From JBMNPT01 sp050943735 (lineage in GTDB: Bacteria; Bacillota; Clostridia; Oscillospirales; RGIG577): 64,000 nt of DNA. The notes under the pieces are model-generated. The model was not told the origin of the DNA. It saw only the letters and a list, made by a program, of their open reading frames with translations, and did not search any database. Positions 42,398-51,160 of the stretch are shown piece by piece (the stretch's first letter is position 1; every line of letters starts with the position of its first letter). The position numbers were made by a program, and so were the translations under genes. The stretch is from contig JBMNPT010000003.1 of the NCBI GenBank assembly GCA_050943735.1, positions 1 through 64,000 on the forward strand, given 5' to 3'.

Positions 42398-43054
42398 ATG
42401 AAGAAATTATTGGCTGGCCTGTTGGCGGCATGTATGTTGATGGTGCCGGTATCGGCATTGAAAGGGGAAGTCATTGACCCGGAAGATCTGCCTTATATTG
42501 AACAGGAAGACTCTGCCAGCAGCTGGGCGGTGGAAGAAATCAAAGCTGCTGTGGCGGAGGGCTTGGTGCCTGAATTGACCGGGAATCCCAAATACAAGGA
42601 TACCATCACCCGGGAGCAATTTGCGGAACTGGTGGTGAAAATGGTGGAAGTAGCGTTGGATACTGAGCTTGCAACAGCACCTACTGGTACCTTTACAGAC
42701 AGCAACAATTCGCAGGTGTTGAAAGCCTATCACGCTGGTATTGTGAGCGGTATGGGCGACCAGAAGTTTGAGCCCACTGTCACTACCAACCGTGAACAGA
42801 TTGCTTCCATGATTTATCGGGCTATCACTTATATGGAAGAGGTGAAGGGCACTACTTATGCGGAGAGAAATGAAGATTTGAGCGCCTATACCGATGCCAA
42901 TCAGGTATCCGCGTGGGCTTTGCAGTCCATGGGGATTTTGACCAATAATAACATTATGGCAGGCACTTCCGACACAACCTTGTCCCCCAAGGCCAATTGT
43001 ACGGTGGAACAGTCCATTGCGTTGCTGTACCGGCTGTATCAGAAGGTACGCTGA
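42398..43054 (+). CDS. Small SLH-domain surface protein
   Basis: A 218-aa protein with a signal peptide (about 1-20) and three SLH repeats filling the mature part (about 35-90, 95-150, 155-215; TFTDSNNSQVLKAYHAGIVSG and KFEPTVTTNREQ are typical). SLH repeats bind pyruvylated or similar secondary cell-wall polymers. It follows the secreted protein by 17 bp and ends at a terminator. No catalytic domain is present, so it may be a wall anchor or adaptor. Confidence 0.85.
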   Translation: MKKLLAGLLAACMLMVPVSALKGEVIDPEDLPYIEQEDSASSWAVEEIKAAVAEGLVPELTGNPKYKDTITREQFAELVVKMVEVALDTELATAPTGTFTDSNNSQVLKAYHAGIVSGMGDQKFEPTVTTNREQIASMIYRAITYMEEVKGTTYAERNEDLSAYTDANQVSAWALQSMGILTNNNIMAGTSDTTLSPKANCTVEQSIALLYRLYQKVR

Positions 43055-43070
43055 TAATAAAGAAGAAGTA

Positions 43071-43105
43071 AAAAGCCACCATTCCTTATGGAATGGTGGC
43101 TTTTT
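43071..43105 (+). terminator. Intrinsic terminator after the SLH operon
   Basis: Arms 43075-43085 and 43090-43100 pair perfectly with a TTAT loop and a T5 tail. Confidence 0.85.
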
Positions 43106-43112
43106 GCTAGAA

Positions 43113-43149
43113 GGACAAAAAAGGACCGGCGGAGGGGGCCCGCCGGTCC
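43113..43149 (-). terminator. Intrinsic terminator of the ornithine-cyclodeaminase-like gene
   Basis: On the minus strand a 10-bp GC-rich stem (43140-43149 with 43123-43132) is followed by TTTTTT (43117-43122). Confidence 0.8.
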
Positions 43150-43187
43150 AAAGGGAGAGAAAGGGAACTCTCCGGGAAAGAATGCAA

Positions 43188-44312
43188 TTACTGGCACTGA
43201 TAGGGGCTATCCCACAGCAGCAGCTTCTGGCCAATGCCTTTTTCCAGAGCGGTGTTGTACAGATCCCAGCCCAAGCCCAGATCGAACACAGCCATACCGC
43301 AAGCTACGAAGCAGATAATCTGGTCGTCGCTGACACGACCTTGCTGGTTGCCCAGAATGATACCGCCAATGCTCAGAGAGTCGTCCAGAGCGGGCTTCTT
43401 GCCAGCGTCAATCAAACGGTAGATGGGGCCGCCGATTACGCCGCTGTAATACCCATCCTTGTCGCCGGACTGAATGGCGTCTTCCACATAGGCATGATGC
43501 AGGCCAATGTGATCATATACAATGGTAGTGTCCATCCACAGGCTTTCGTCGCACTGCAGGGGACCGGAAGCCAGAATGGTACAGCCGGGCTTTATCCATT
43601 CGCGTTTGAAATGCAGAGGAGCGGTACGGGAAGCGGCCACAGAAATAACGTCAGCGGCACGAGTAGCGGTTTCCAGATCATTTTCCACTACAGCTTCCAA
43701 GTTATATTCTTTTCTCACGTGCTCAGCCAGCGCAATGGCGTTGGGCTCGGAGTGGTTGTGACAAATTACCTTTTTCAGGTTGGGCAGTTCATGTACAATG
43801 TGATCCAGGCAGGCTTTGCCGATAGCACCGCAGCCTACGCAGGTCAGCACTTCGGAATCCTTACGGGCCAGATAACGGGTACCTACTGCAGGAACTGCAC
43901 CAGTACGGCAGGCACTGATCAGGTTGGCGCTCATGTAGCACAGAGGTTCACCAGTATCCTTGTCGTTGAGGGTTACCATCAGCACAGAACGGGGCAGACC
44001 ATGCTTTTTGTTGGCAGCGTTGGAGCCATACCATTTCTGGCCGCAGATGTTGAAACGGCCGCCCAGATAAGCAGGCATAGCAACAAAACGACGGTCAGGA
44101 CCCGCCACAGGCATATTGGGGAAGGGAGTCTCCTTGGGGAATACAATGTACATGCCGTGGTTGTTATGGTTGTTGCCGCCCATCAGGTAGTCACCCTGAG
44201 CCAGCAGTTTGAAAACCTCTTCTGCGTTGTTGATGCACTTGGGAGCATCCAGTACGCCAGCAGCAATGCAATCAGGCTCGGACATATAGAGGAATTCGGT
44301 TCTTTTACCCAT
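43188..44312 (-). CDS. Ornithine cyclodeaminase / mu-crystallin family protein
   Basis: A 374-aa NAD(P)-dependent enzyme of the OCD/mu-crystallin family. The Rossmann part has VGCGAIGKACLDH; the substrate side includes KWYGSN and NLISACRTGAVPAVG. Members deaminate ornithine cyclically, reduce ketimines or form alanine; some clostridial entries of this size are named tyramine oxidase subunit B. The real substrate is unknown. AAGGAG precedes the ATG at good spacing. It diverges from an AraC gene that may regulate it. Confidence 0.85.
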   Translation of the reverse strand: MGKRTEFLYMSEPDCIAAGVLDAPKCINNAEEVFKLLAQGDYLMGGNNHNNHGMYIVFPKETPFPNMPVAGPDRRFVAMPAYLGGRFNICGQKWYGSNAANKKHGLPRSVLMVTLNDKDTGEPLCYMSANLISACRTGAVPAVGTRYLARKDSEVLTCVGCGAIGKACLDHIVHELPNLKKVICHNHSEPNAIALAEHVRKEYNLEAVVENDLETATRAADVISVAASRTAPLHFKREWIKPGCTILASGPLQCDESLWMDTTIVYDHIGLHHAYVEDAIQSGDKDGYYSGVIGGPIYRLIDAGKKPALDDSLSIGGIILGNQQGRVSDDQIICFVACGMAVFDLGLGWDLYNTALEKGIGQKLLLWDSPYQCQ

Positions 44313-44681
44313 GATGTATACTCCTTTCCATAATAGAGAAAATTGTTTGTCGTGAACATTTGCAGATGGGAACTTTCACGGCTTCTATCAACTTAAAAAT
44401 ATCACGATATATTGCCGGTGTCAAGATTGCCATAAAATATGTGCAATATCGAGAGATTTTTGAACAAAATCATGGGAAAATTTTTAAAATGGAAATAAAT
44501 GGCTTGACGAAACCGGCAGAATTATGGTATTATAGGTGTACAAAATAATACATTCAGTACAATATACATTCGAGATTTTGAAGTGCGTTTGTGTAACTGG
44601 ATACAAAATGCAAGTTTCATTTGTAAAACTTGTATAAATCAAAGAGGAATTTTTTGGCTGTTTCGCGGGAAGGGGTGCAAT
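44313..44681. other. 369-bp divergent regulatory region
   Basis: AT-rich, without a credible coding region. A TATTAT on the minus strand near 44330 may serve the cyclodeaminase-like gene, and the AraC promoter lies on the other side (44504-44533). No clear inverted repeat is visible. Confidence 0.5.
44504..44533 (+). promoter_or_regulatory. Promoter of the first AraC gene
   Basis: TTGACG (44504-44509), 18 bp, extended -10 TGG plus TATTAT (44528-44533). The leader would be about 140 nt. Confidence 0.6.
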
Positions 44682-45656
44682 ATGAAAAGTCGTATGCTGT
44701 TGAACGATGAGAACAAGCAGATACTGCCTGAATATGAACATCGGGATTTTCCGTTGTCCATGCATGAGCAGCCAGTGGGAAAACAAGGATACGCCAACGT
44801 TCCCCATTGGCACAGTGAAGTGCAGTTTGCTTTTGTCACCCATGGCGATGTACTGTTCCGTACCCAGAAGGGGGAATACCATCTTCGCGAAGGAGAGGCG
44901 ATTTTTTTCAATTGCAACTGTGTGCATGAGGCAGTGTCCCGTGGAGAACAGGATGACAGTGTGTATTTGTGCATCAAATTCAATCCCAGTTTGATTTACG
45001 GTCAATCCGGGTCTAGAATCCGTGCCCGGTATATTGATCCCATTATTTATTCCACCCGATTGACAGCTATGCCGTTGCGCCAGGAAGATTGGCAGCGGGA
45101 GATTTGTCGGCGTTTGCAGCGGATGGCAGAGCTGTATGAAAGCGGTGAAAATGGATTTGAATTAAAAATCAATGTATTATTGATGGAAGTATGGCTGCAT
45201 TTGTATGAGCATATCCATCCGCTGGTGGAAGAAACTGTGAGCATTTCCTATTCGGATAAGCAGCGCAGCGAAATTTTACATCAATATATCCACCAGAATT
45301 ATACCGAAAAAATCACATTGGATGATATAGCTGGCGCGGCTCATGTGAGTCGGGGTGAGTGCTGTCGTATTTTCAAACGGTTACATCACACCACTCCTTT
45401 TCAATATCTCATTCGTTTTCGGTTGTCCCAGAGCATTCGTCTGCTCTCTGAAACTGACCTGAGCATTTCACAAATTGCGCAGCAGGTGGGATTTGGCAGC
45501 AGCAGTTACTATACGGAGTGCTTCAAGAGAGAGTTGCATTGCACTCCTCATAAGTACCGTCAAAGGCTCAACCACATCACATTTGGAGAAGAACAAAAAA
45601 AGTATCCCTTTGACTGGGAAGGGGGGAACTGGAATACATCCTGTGCCATGGGATAA
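44682..45656 (+). CDS. AraC family regulator with cupin sensor
   Basis: A 324-aa regulator: N-terminal cupin-like domain (about 20-110; PHWHSEVQFAFVTHGDV) and a C-terminal double helix-turn-helix (about 215-310; ISQIAQQVGFGSSSYYTECFKRE is diagnostic). AraC proteins of this type sense small metabolites and activate neighbouring catabolic genes. ATG 44682 has AAGGGG upstream; the longer upstream in-frame start lacks one. It stands between the cyclodeaminase-like gene and the aldolase-dehydrogenase pair. Confidence 0.9.
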   Translation: MKSRMLLNDENKQILPEYEHRDFPLSMHEQPVGKQGYANVPHWHSEVQFAFVTHGDVLFRTQKGEYHLREGEAIFFNCNCVHEAVSRGEQDDSVYLCIKFNPSLIYGQSGSRIRARYIDPIIYSTRLTAMPLRQEDWQREICRRLQRMAELYESGENGFELKINVLLMEVWLHLYEHIHPLVEETVSISYSDKQRSEILHQYIHQNYTEKITLDDIAGAAHVSRGECCRIFKRLHHTTPFQYLIRFRLSQSIRLLSETDLSISQIAQQVGFGSSSYYTECFKRELHCTPHKYRQRLNHITFGEEQKKYPFDWEGGNWNTSCAMG

Positions 45657-45960
45657 TATGGGTGAATCACCCACAAATAAGCAGAAATAAAGATGAAAAT
45701 AATACAACGAGAAAAAAAGTAACAAATTTTAATGAAATTTTGGGAGGAGCTGCCACTTTTTAAGTCAGCTCTTCTATTTTTTTACCTCAGATTTAACCGG
45801 GATAATTCACAAGAAAACGCGCTTATAAAACTGTTGATTTGTAAAATAAAACAAAAAAAGAAATGTGCAGCGCAAGAATGACCATCGACGAAAAAGAATG
45901 AAAGTGCTAGGATAAAGACAATGAAAAACCTTACATCACTCAGTGGAAAGGATGAGATTT
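45657..45960 (+). other. 304-bp intergenic region before the aldolase gene
   Basis: Very AT-rich. It holds a likely terminator for the AraC gene (45748-45783) and, further right, a possible weak promoter (TCGACG near 45887, TAGGAT about 17 bp later). No open reading frame is credible. Confidence 0.5.
45748..45783 (+). terminator. Probable terminator after the AraC gene
   Basis: GAGCTG (45748-45753) pairs with CAGCTC (45767-45772), with an inner ACTT/AAGT stem, followed by a T-rich tail. Confidence 0.6.
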
Positions 45961-46755
45961 ATGCATGAAAACAAATTGAGAAATATTTTGGCAGAAGGTC
46001 GGCCTTCCGTTGCTACCCGGATCTGGAGCACTTGGCCCACTATCATTGAGGCTGCGGCATCCAGCGGGAGCTTTGACTATTTGGAGTTTGTGGCTGAATA
46101 TTCTCCTTACAGTCTGGCTGATTTTGAAAATATGGCTCGAGCGGCAGAACTGCATGGTCTTTCCACTATGATCAAAGTGGACTTCCAAAATCGCTTTTAT
46201 GTGGCGCAGAAGGCTCTGGCCTGCGGGTTCCAGTCCATTCTGTTCACCGACCACAAAACACCTGACGAAGTACGGGAAACCCTGCATGCGGTAAGCGCCG
46301 ATTGCCCTGAAGATGGCGGCCGGTTTGGCTGTCCCACAGCACGTTGGATCGGATATTATTCCATTCAGAATCAGATGGAATATGCCGCTATGGTGCGCCG
46401 TTCGGTCAAGGCCTTCATGATTGAAAAGAAAGAGGCCATGGATAACATTGAGGAAATTTGCTCCATTCCCGGTGTGGATATGGTGCAGTTTGGCCCCTTT
46501 GACTACTGTTTGAGCCAGGGCTGGAATATCGCAGATCACCGCGAAGAGGTCAAGGAAGCGGAACAGAAAATGATCGAAGTGGCGCTGCGCCATGGAGTAC
46601 AGCCTCGTTGCGAATGTGATACCATGGAACAGGTGGAATATTATAAATCTCTGGGTGTGAAGCATTTCTGTGTAGGCGACGAAATGCGGGCCATGATGGG
46701 ATACTGGAATGGCACTTGCGCACAGGTGAGAAAATTGGCTGATTCCATGGTGTGA
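45961..46755 (+). CDS. HpcH/HpaI-type aldolase family protein (divergent)
   Basis: A 264-aa class II pyruvate-aldolase-like TIM barrel. The metal ligands Glu (IEKKEAMD, E155) and Asp (GPFDY, D181) are present. At the place where typical members have the catalytic His (EH.P) this protein has EYSP with Tyr47, and the usual Arg of the substrate loop is Lys72. Aldol cleavage giving pyruvate plus a C3 aldehyde such as tartronate semialdehyde is the family reaction; activity here is uncertain. ATG 45961 has GGAAAGGATG upstream. It overlaps or abuts the dehydrogenase gene, forming one operon. Confidence 0.82.
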   Translation: MHENKLRNILAEGRPSVATRIWSTWPTIIEAAASSGSFDYLEFVAEYSPYSLADFENMARAAELHGLSTMIKVDFQNRFYVAQKALACGFQSILFTDHKTPDEVRETLHAVSADCPEDGGRFGCPTARWIGYYSIQNQMEYAAMVRRSVKAFMIEKKEAMDNIEEICSIPGVDMVQFGPFDYCLSQGWNIADHREEVKEAEQKMIEVALRHGVQPRCECDTMEQVEYYKSLGVKHFCVGDEMRAMMGYWNGTCAQVRKLADSMV

Positions 46756-46769
46756 GAGGAGCATTTGAA

Positions 46770-47744
46770 ATGAAACCAAAAATTCTGTTGGGACAGTGGG
46801 TGCCGGAAGAATGTGTGGCCCCCTATCGGAACGCATATGACTTTTGTTTCCCGGATGCAGAAAAAATAGCCTTTAGCTACGAGGAAGTCCTGGAGCAGAT
46901 TGACCAGTATGATGCGTATCTGGTCATTGCCAATAAAGGGGATCGGGAAGTGATCCAACGGGGCACTCGCTTAAAAGCCATCGCCAATTTTGGTGTAGGT
47001 TATGACAATATTGATTGGAAGTATGCCACCGAAGTGGGACTTCCTGTGATCAATGCGCCTACCACTGTGACAGAAGCCACTGCAGAGCATGCAGTTGCGT
47101 TGATTATGTCGGTTATGCGCGGGGTAGCTCGTCATGATCGGGAGATTCGCAGAGGGGAATGGAAGTCGCCGTTGTTCTCAGACATGGATTTGGAACTCCA
47201 TGGCAGAGTGCTGGGCATTATGGGCTTTGGCCGAATCGGGAAAATGGTTTGCAGAAAAGCCCAGGGCTTGGGCATGAAAGTGGTATACTATGATACTTTC
47301 CGGGCCACTCCTGAAGTGGAGAAGGAGTATGGAGTTACCTATCTGCCCTTTGACGAAGTGTTGGCGCAGAGTGATTGTATAACGTTACATATGCCCTTCA
47401 CTCAGGAAAACTATCACCTGTTTAATTTGGATACCCTGCGTAAAATGAAACCCACCGCCTATCTGGTCAATGCCGCCAGAGGCCCCATCCTTTGTGAAAA
47501 GGATCTGGCAAAAGCATTGCGGGAAGGGATCATAAAGGGCGCAGCTCTGGATGTGGTAGAACAGGAACCCAAGCCCGATCCGGAATTGTTGGAATTGGAC
47601 AATGTGACGCTTACACCTCACATTGCCAGCTGTACTATGAAGACACGTATGGCCATGTGTGTGGAAGCATTGCAAGGTTTGATGGCAGTGATAGAAGGCC
47701 GTCAGCCTTACAATACCGTCAATCCGTCGGTGTATAAAAAGTAA
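46770..47744 (+). CDS. D-2-hydroxyacid dehydrogenase
   Basis: A 324-aa NAD(P)-dependent enzyme. The nucleotide loop is GFGRIG (152-157); the catalytic triad is Arg237 (NAARGP), Glu266 (EQEP) and His284 (TPHIAS). The family reduces 2-keto acids such as hydroxypyruvate or glyoxylate to D-hydroxy acids, or the reverse. A glyoxylate/hydroxypyruvate reductase role would supply D-glycerate to the kinase-enolase fusion, but the specificity is inferred. GAGAGGAG precedes ATG 46770, 14 bp after the aldolase. Confidence 0.88.
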   Translation: MKPKILLGQWVPEECVAPYRNAYDFCFPDAEKIAFSYEEVLEQIDQYDAYLVIANKGDREVIQRGTRLKAIANFGVGYDNIDWKYATEVGLPVINAPTTVTEATAEHAVALIMSVMRGVARHDREIRRGEWKSPLFSDMDLELHGRVLGIMGFGRIGKMVCRKAQGLGMKVVYYDTFRATPEVEKEYGVTYLPFDEVLAQSDCITLHMPFTQENYHLFNLDTLRKMKPTAYLVNAARGPILCEKDLAKALREGIIKGAALDVVEQEPKPDPELLELDNVTLTPHIASCTMKTRMAMCVEALQGLMAVIEGRQPYNTVNPSVYKK

Positions 47745-47752
47745 AGCAATGA

Positions 47753-47783
47753 AAAAGCCTCCTGCTTAGCAGGGGGCTTTTTG
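47753..47783 (+). terminator. Intrinsic terminator after the dehydrogenase
   Basis: Stem 47757-47765 with 47769-47777 and a T5 tail. Confidence 0.75.
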
Positions 47784-47836
47784 TTTGACAAGCAAAGTCC
47801 AGATTGCTATACTGACAGCAAGAGGTGATGAAGGCA

Positions 47837-48733
47837 ATGGAAACAATTTGCGTGCCGGGCAGTGAAATTTTTTCCGGGGCGATGCACAGCAAAGATGGAT
47901 ATCACTGGATTTTTCGCGGGCCGGAAAACGAATTCAGAGTACCGTCACACATGGGGCAAGGCTATGCTCTTCATTACCATGACTTTTATGAGATGATTTT
48001 TGTGTTGAAAGGATCGGGTACTTTTCAAACGCCGGAGGGAATTTGTGATGTACGGCGAGGAGATGTGGTGCTGAACAATTTGTTTGTTCCCCATGCCATT
48101 TTGGCCGATCCAGTGGAGGGGTATGAGAGGTTCAGTTTATGTATGGACCCTTCATTGCTGCTTTCATTCTGTTCTTCTGATGTGAATTTGCTGGATATTT
48201 TCACACCCAATGAAGGTCGTTCCCCGGTACTTCATCTCACAGAAAATCAATATGAAAAGTGCAGCCGGGTGATTGAACAATTCAGGCTGTCCCGTCAACA
48301 GCATGGACAGCAACTGTTGGAACGGGCATTGGCTCAGCAGCTGCTGGCCTATCTGTACGAAATGTGTTATGTGGGACTGCGCATGGATGGTCGAGAGGCC
48401 CAGCAGGTGGCCACAGTGGCCCGGGTGATGGAATACATCAATGGTCATTTGTCAGAGGAGCTGCCACTGGAACGGTTGGCGCAGGAAGCCAATTACAGTG
48501 TCTACCACACCTGTAAGCTGTTTAAGCGTCTCACCGGCCGTACGTTGACCAGCTATATCCTGGAAAAACGAATGGAGGGAGCTGCCAGGGCTATTTTGGA
48601 AGGAGAGCCCATTACCAGCGCCGCGCAGTCAGTGGGGTTTCACAATTACAGTTACTTTTACAAAGCATTTCGCAAGACCATGGGGCTGGGTCCCGCTGAA
48701 TTTCGGGACCGGTCGTTGGCGGTGAAGCTATAA
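47837..48733 (+). CDS. AraC family regulator with cupin sensor (second)
   Basis: A 298-aa protein with an N-terminal cupin domain (about 30-100; YALHYHDFYEMIFVLKGSG) and a C-terminal AraC DNA-binding domain (about 195-290; ITSAAQSVGFHNYSYFYKAF). The start at ATG 47837 is set by AGAGGTGA; GTG 47825 and ATG 47828 are nearer alternatives. It follows the aldolase-dehydrogenase operon and converges with the antiporter gene. Confidence 0.9.
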   Translation: METICVPGSEIFSGAMHSKDGYHWIFRGPENEFRVPSHMGQGYALHYHDFYEMIFVLKGSGTFQTPEGICDVRRGDVVLNNLFVPHAILADPVEGYERFSLCMDPSLLLSFCSSDVNLLDIFTPNEGRSPVLHLTENQYEKCSRVIEQFRLSRQQHGQQLLERALAQQLLAYLYEMCYVGLRMDGREAQQVATVARVMEYINGHLSEELPLERLAQEANYSVYHTCKLFKRLTGRTLTSYILEKRMEGAARAILEGEPITSAAQSVGFHNYSYFYKAFRKTMGLGPAEFRDRSLAVKL

Positions 48734-48766
48734 AAAGAGCATCTTCCCATTGGAAGATGCTCTTTT
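48733..48766. terminator. Bidirectional terminator
   Basis: A 15-bp repeat (48733-48747 with 48752-48766) with A and T ends lies between convergent AraC and antiporter genes. Confidence 0.85.
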
Positions 48767-48770
48767 GTGT

Positions 48771-50087
48771 TCAGGCTGTTGTTTTTTCTTTTTTTAGGAA
48801 AAGGAAATAGACCAGCGCACAAAGCCCCATCAAAGCTGGATAGTACAGGTAGGGAATGATATCGAAAGAGGTAAAGGTGAGATCGCTGCCTGTTTTGGAC
48901 AGATGGGTTTGTACCAGGGTGGCAGCGGTGAGCAATTGAGCTCCATAGGGGATGATGCCCTGCCAGACAGAGGTGAAAATATCCAAAATGGAAGCAGAAC
49001 TCTTGGGCTCTACCTGAAATTCTTCCGAAATGTCTTTTGCAATGGGACCAGCCATTACGATGGCCACTGTGTTGTTGGCAGTGCAGATGTCCATCAGAGA
49101 AGCCAGTACCGCAATGCCCAGCTCCGCTCCGCGTTTGCTCTTGACATTGCGGCGGATGAGATACAGCACAAAGTCAATGCCGCCATTTTCTTTCACCAGC
49201 GCAATGATGGCCGCCACCAGAAGGGAAATGCAGGTGATTTCAAACATGGAGGAAACACCGCTTCCCACCACTTGGAACATTTCAGTCCAGGGAATGGTAC
49301 CCTGTGCAACACCGACAATCAGAGCGAAAACAGTGCCGCTCATCAGCACCAAAAATACATTGAGGCCCAGCAATGCGGTGACCAGCACGAACAGATAGGG
49401 CATCACCTGCCAGATGTCGTAGGGCAGGGCTTCTTCCAGCTGATATACGCTGTTGTGGGTGGTGAAATACAAAATGAGAATGGTGACAATGGCTGCAGGC
49501 AACACAATGAAGAAGTTTTGACGAAACTTGTCCTTCATTTCACATCCCTGGGTACGCACCGCGGCAATGGTAGTATCCGAAATCATGGACAGATTGTCAC
49601 CAAACATAGCGCCGCATACCACAGCACCTACACAGAGGGCCATAGGAAAGCCAGTTTTTTCCGCGATGCCAATGGCGATGGGAGTGAGAAAAGTGATGGT
49701 GCCCACAGAGGTGCCCATAGAAATGGAGATGAAGCAGGCGATGACAAAGACACCGATGATGGCGATTTTGGGGGGCAGGATGGAGAGCCCCAGGTTGACA
49801 GTGCTGTCCATACCGCCGGCAGCCTGCACAGCACCCGCAAAGGCACCTGCCAGCAAAAAGATAAAGCACATGGTGATGACATTTTCCTCACCCGAGCCTT
49901 TGGCCGCTATGGACAGTTTCTGGTTGAAGTCCAGCTTGGGATTCATGGCGAAGGCCACAGCCAGTGCGATGATAAATCCCACAATAGCGGGCATGACATA
50001 AAAATCTCCCAAAACCAGTCCCATACCCACAAAGAGCACCAAAAAGACTACGATTGGGAGAAGCGCGATTGGATTTCCTTTTTTCAT
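48771..50087 (-). CDS. Na+/H+ antiporter NhaC family protein
   Basis: A 438-aa membrane protein with about 11-12 helices and NhaC-family blocks (SMGTSVGTITFLTPIAIG, CGAMFGDNLSMISDTT, DICTANNTVAIV). The family exchanges Na+ for H+, and some members exchange malate for lactate or transport amino acids. ATG 50087 is preceded by AGGAG; the track of upstream codons lacks a ribosome site. It is near hydroxy-acid genes, so a substrate-product exchange role is possible but not shown. Confidence 0.88.
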   Translation of the reverse strand: MKKGNPIALLPIVVFLVLFVGMGLVLGDFYVMPAIVGFIIALAVAFAMNPKLDFNQKLSIAAKGSGEENVITMCFIFLLAGAFAGAVQAAGGMDSTVNLGLSILPPKIAIIGVFVIACFISISMGTSVGTITFLTPIAIGIAEKTGFPMALCVGAVVCGAMFGDNLSMISDTTIAAVRTQGCEMKDKFRQNFFIVLPAAIVTILILYFTTHNSVYQLEEALPYDIWQVMPYLFVLVTALLGLNVFLVLMSGTVFALIVGVAQGTIPWTEMFQVVGSGVSSMFEITCISLLVAAIIALVKENGGIDFVLYLIRRNVKSKRGAELGIAVLASLMDICTANNTVAIVMAGPIAKDISEEFQVEPKSSASILDIFTSVWQGIIPYGAQLLTAATLVQTHLSKTGSDLTFTSFDIIPYLYYPALMGLCALVYFLFLKKEKTTA

Positions 50088-50172
50088 ATCGATTTCTCCT
50101 TTTTTGAACAGATTCCCTTTCAACAGTGTAGCATTTGACGGGGAGAATTGCAAGATAAAGGAGAATTTGGGC

Positions 50173-50200
50173 AAAAAAGAGCGAACCCATATGGGTTCGC
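50173..50200 (-). terminator. Terminator of the metal-exporter gene, perfect palindrome
   Basis: Positions 50181-50200 form a perfect 20-base palindrome; on the minus strand a T-rich run (50173-50180) follows. Confidence 0.7.
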
Positions 50201-50208
50201 AAAATGAG

Positions 50209-51057
50209 TTACCATCCAAACAGTTGTAGCAGCAGACCGGCACACACACCGCAGCCATACAGTAAAGCCAGTACCTGAGCGATGGTTCTGGGTTGATGAT
50301 TTTCTTTGAAAAGTACCAGAATACCCATTCCCGCACCGGTACACAGTCCGGCTACCGCACTGCTGAAAGAGAGACTTCCCTCCAAAAATAGCTGAGTGAT
50401 GAGAATGGAAGGTACACAGGTGGGGATGAGGCCCACTAGTCCGCACACCAGAGGTTGTAGCCAGGAACCCTGCAGCAGCAGGCTTTCCAGACGCTCTTCA
50501 CCCAATAGACCAATAAGCAAATTGAGAACAAACAACACTGCCACCAGAAAAAGGGCGATTTGAAGAGTTTTGCGAGCGCTGTGCCACAGCACCGCCTGGG
50601 TACTGGTGGTATGATGATGGTGGTGTTCCGGAGCGGCAGGAGGCTCATGGCATTGGGTGCAGTAACAATCGGCGTCAGGTTGACGTTGGAACAGCAGATC
50701 AATGAGCAGTCCGGCCAGAACTCCCACTATAAATTTGACTGCCAGCAAGCGGATCAAAGTTCCGCTTTGCTGGGGGTGAGCCAGCAGAATGGGAATGGCT
50801 TCATCGCTGGTGGCCAGATAGACTGCCAACAGGGTTCCCAGGCTGATGGCCTGTTTGTTGAACAGAGTGGTGGCGGCCACCGAAAACCCACACTGGGGCA
50901 AAATTCCCACCGCGCTTCCCACCACCGGGCCGAACCGTCCCATGTTGAGGGTGTGATGGGACAGTTTGTGCTCCAAAATTTCCAATAGCAGATAGACTAG
51001 AAAGAGAAAGGGCAGCGTCTTCCAGGTGTCCCAAAATGCATCCAATAAATACTCCAT
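50209..51057 (-). CDS. Putative manganese/heavy-metal exporter (ArsP_2 family)
   Basis: A 282-aa membrane protein with about eight to ten helices in two halves. A cytoplasmic His/Cys-rich loop (DCYCTQCHEP and a run of five His, about 130-150) separates them, suggesting metal binding. Each half carries a similar motif (GILPQCGFSVAATTLF; GLIPTCVPSILITQLF), indicating internal duplication. The family is annotated as putative Mn transporter or arsenic efflux protein; the substrate is not certain. It is transcribed toward the antiporter gene and is terminated separately. Confidence 0.82.
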   Translation of the reverse strand: MEYLLDAFWDTWKTLPFLFLVYLLLEILEHKLSHHTLNMGRFGPVVGSAVGILPQCGFSVAATTLFNKQAISLGTLLAVYLATSDEAIPILLAHPQQSGTLIRLLAVKFIVGVLAGLLIDLLFQRQPDADCYCTQCHEPPAAPEHHHHHTTSTQAVLWHSARKTLQIALFLVAVLFVLNLLIGLLGEERLESLLLQGSWLQPLVCGLVGLIPTCVPSILITQLFLEGSLSFSSAVAGLCTGAGMGILVLFKENHQPRTIAQVLALLYGCGVCAGLLLQLFGW

Positions 51058-51160
51058 GTAATTCCTCTCTTACAACCTCAATCTGTGATTCAAATACTTC
51101 CCCAAAAATGCTACCACAATTTTGTAAAAAATGCAATGTTAGTTTTGGCTAACCATAAAA

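Noticed and set aside
43017..44333. Plus-strand open frame of 438 codons across 43-44.3 kb
   Set aside because: It runs antisense to the cyclodeaminase-like gene and through two terminators; the minus-strand Rossmann motif is unambiguous.
48903..50138. Plus-strand open frame of 411 codons opposite the NhaC gene
   Set aside because: His/Gln/Gly-rich shadow of a membrane protein gene.
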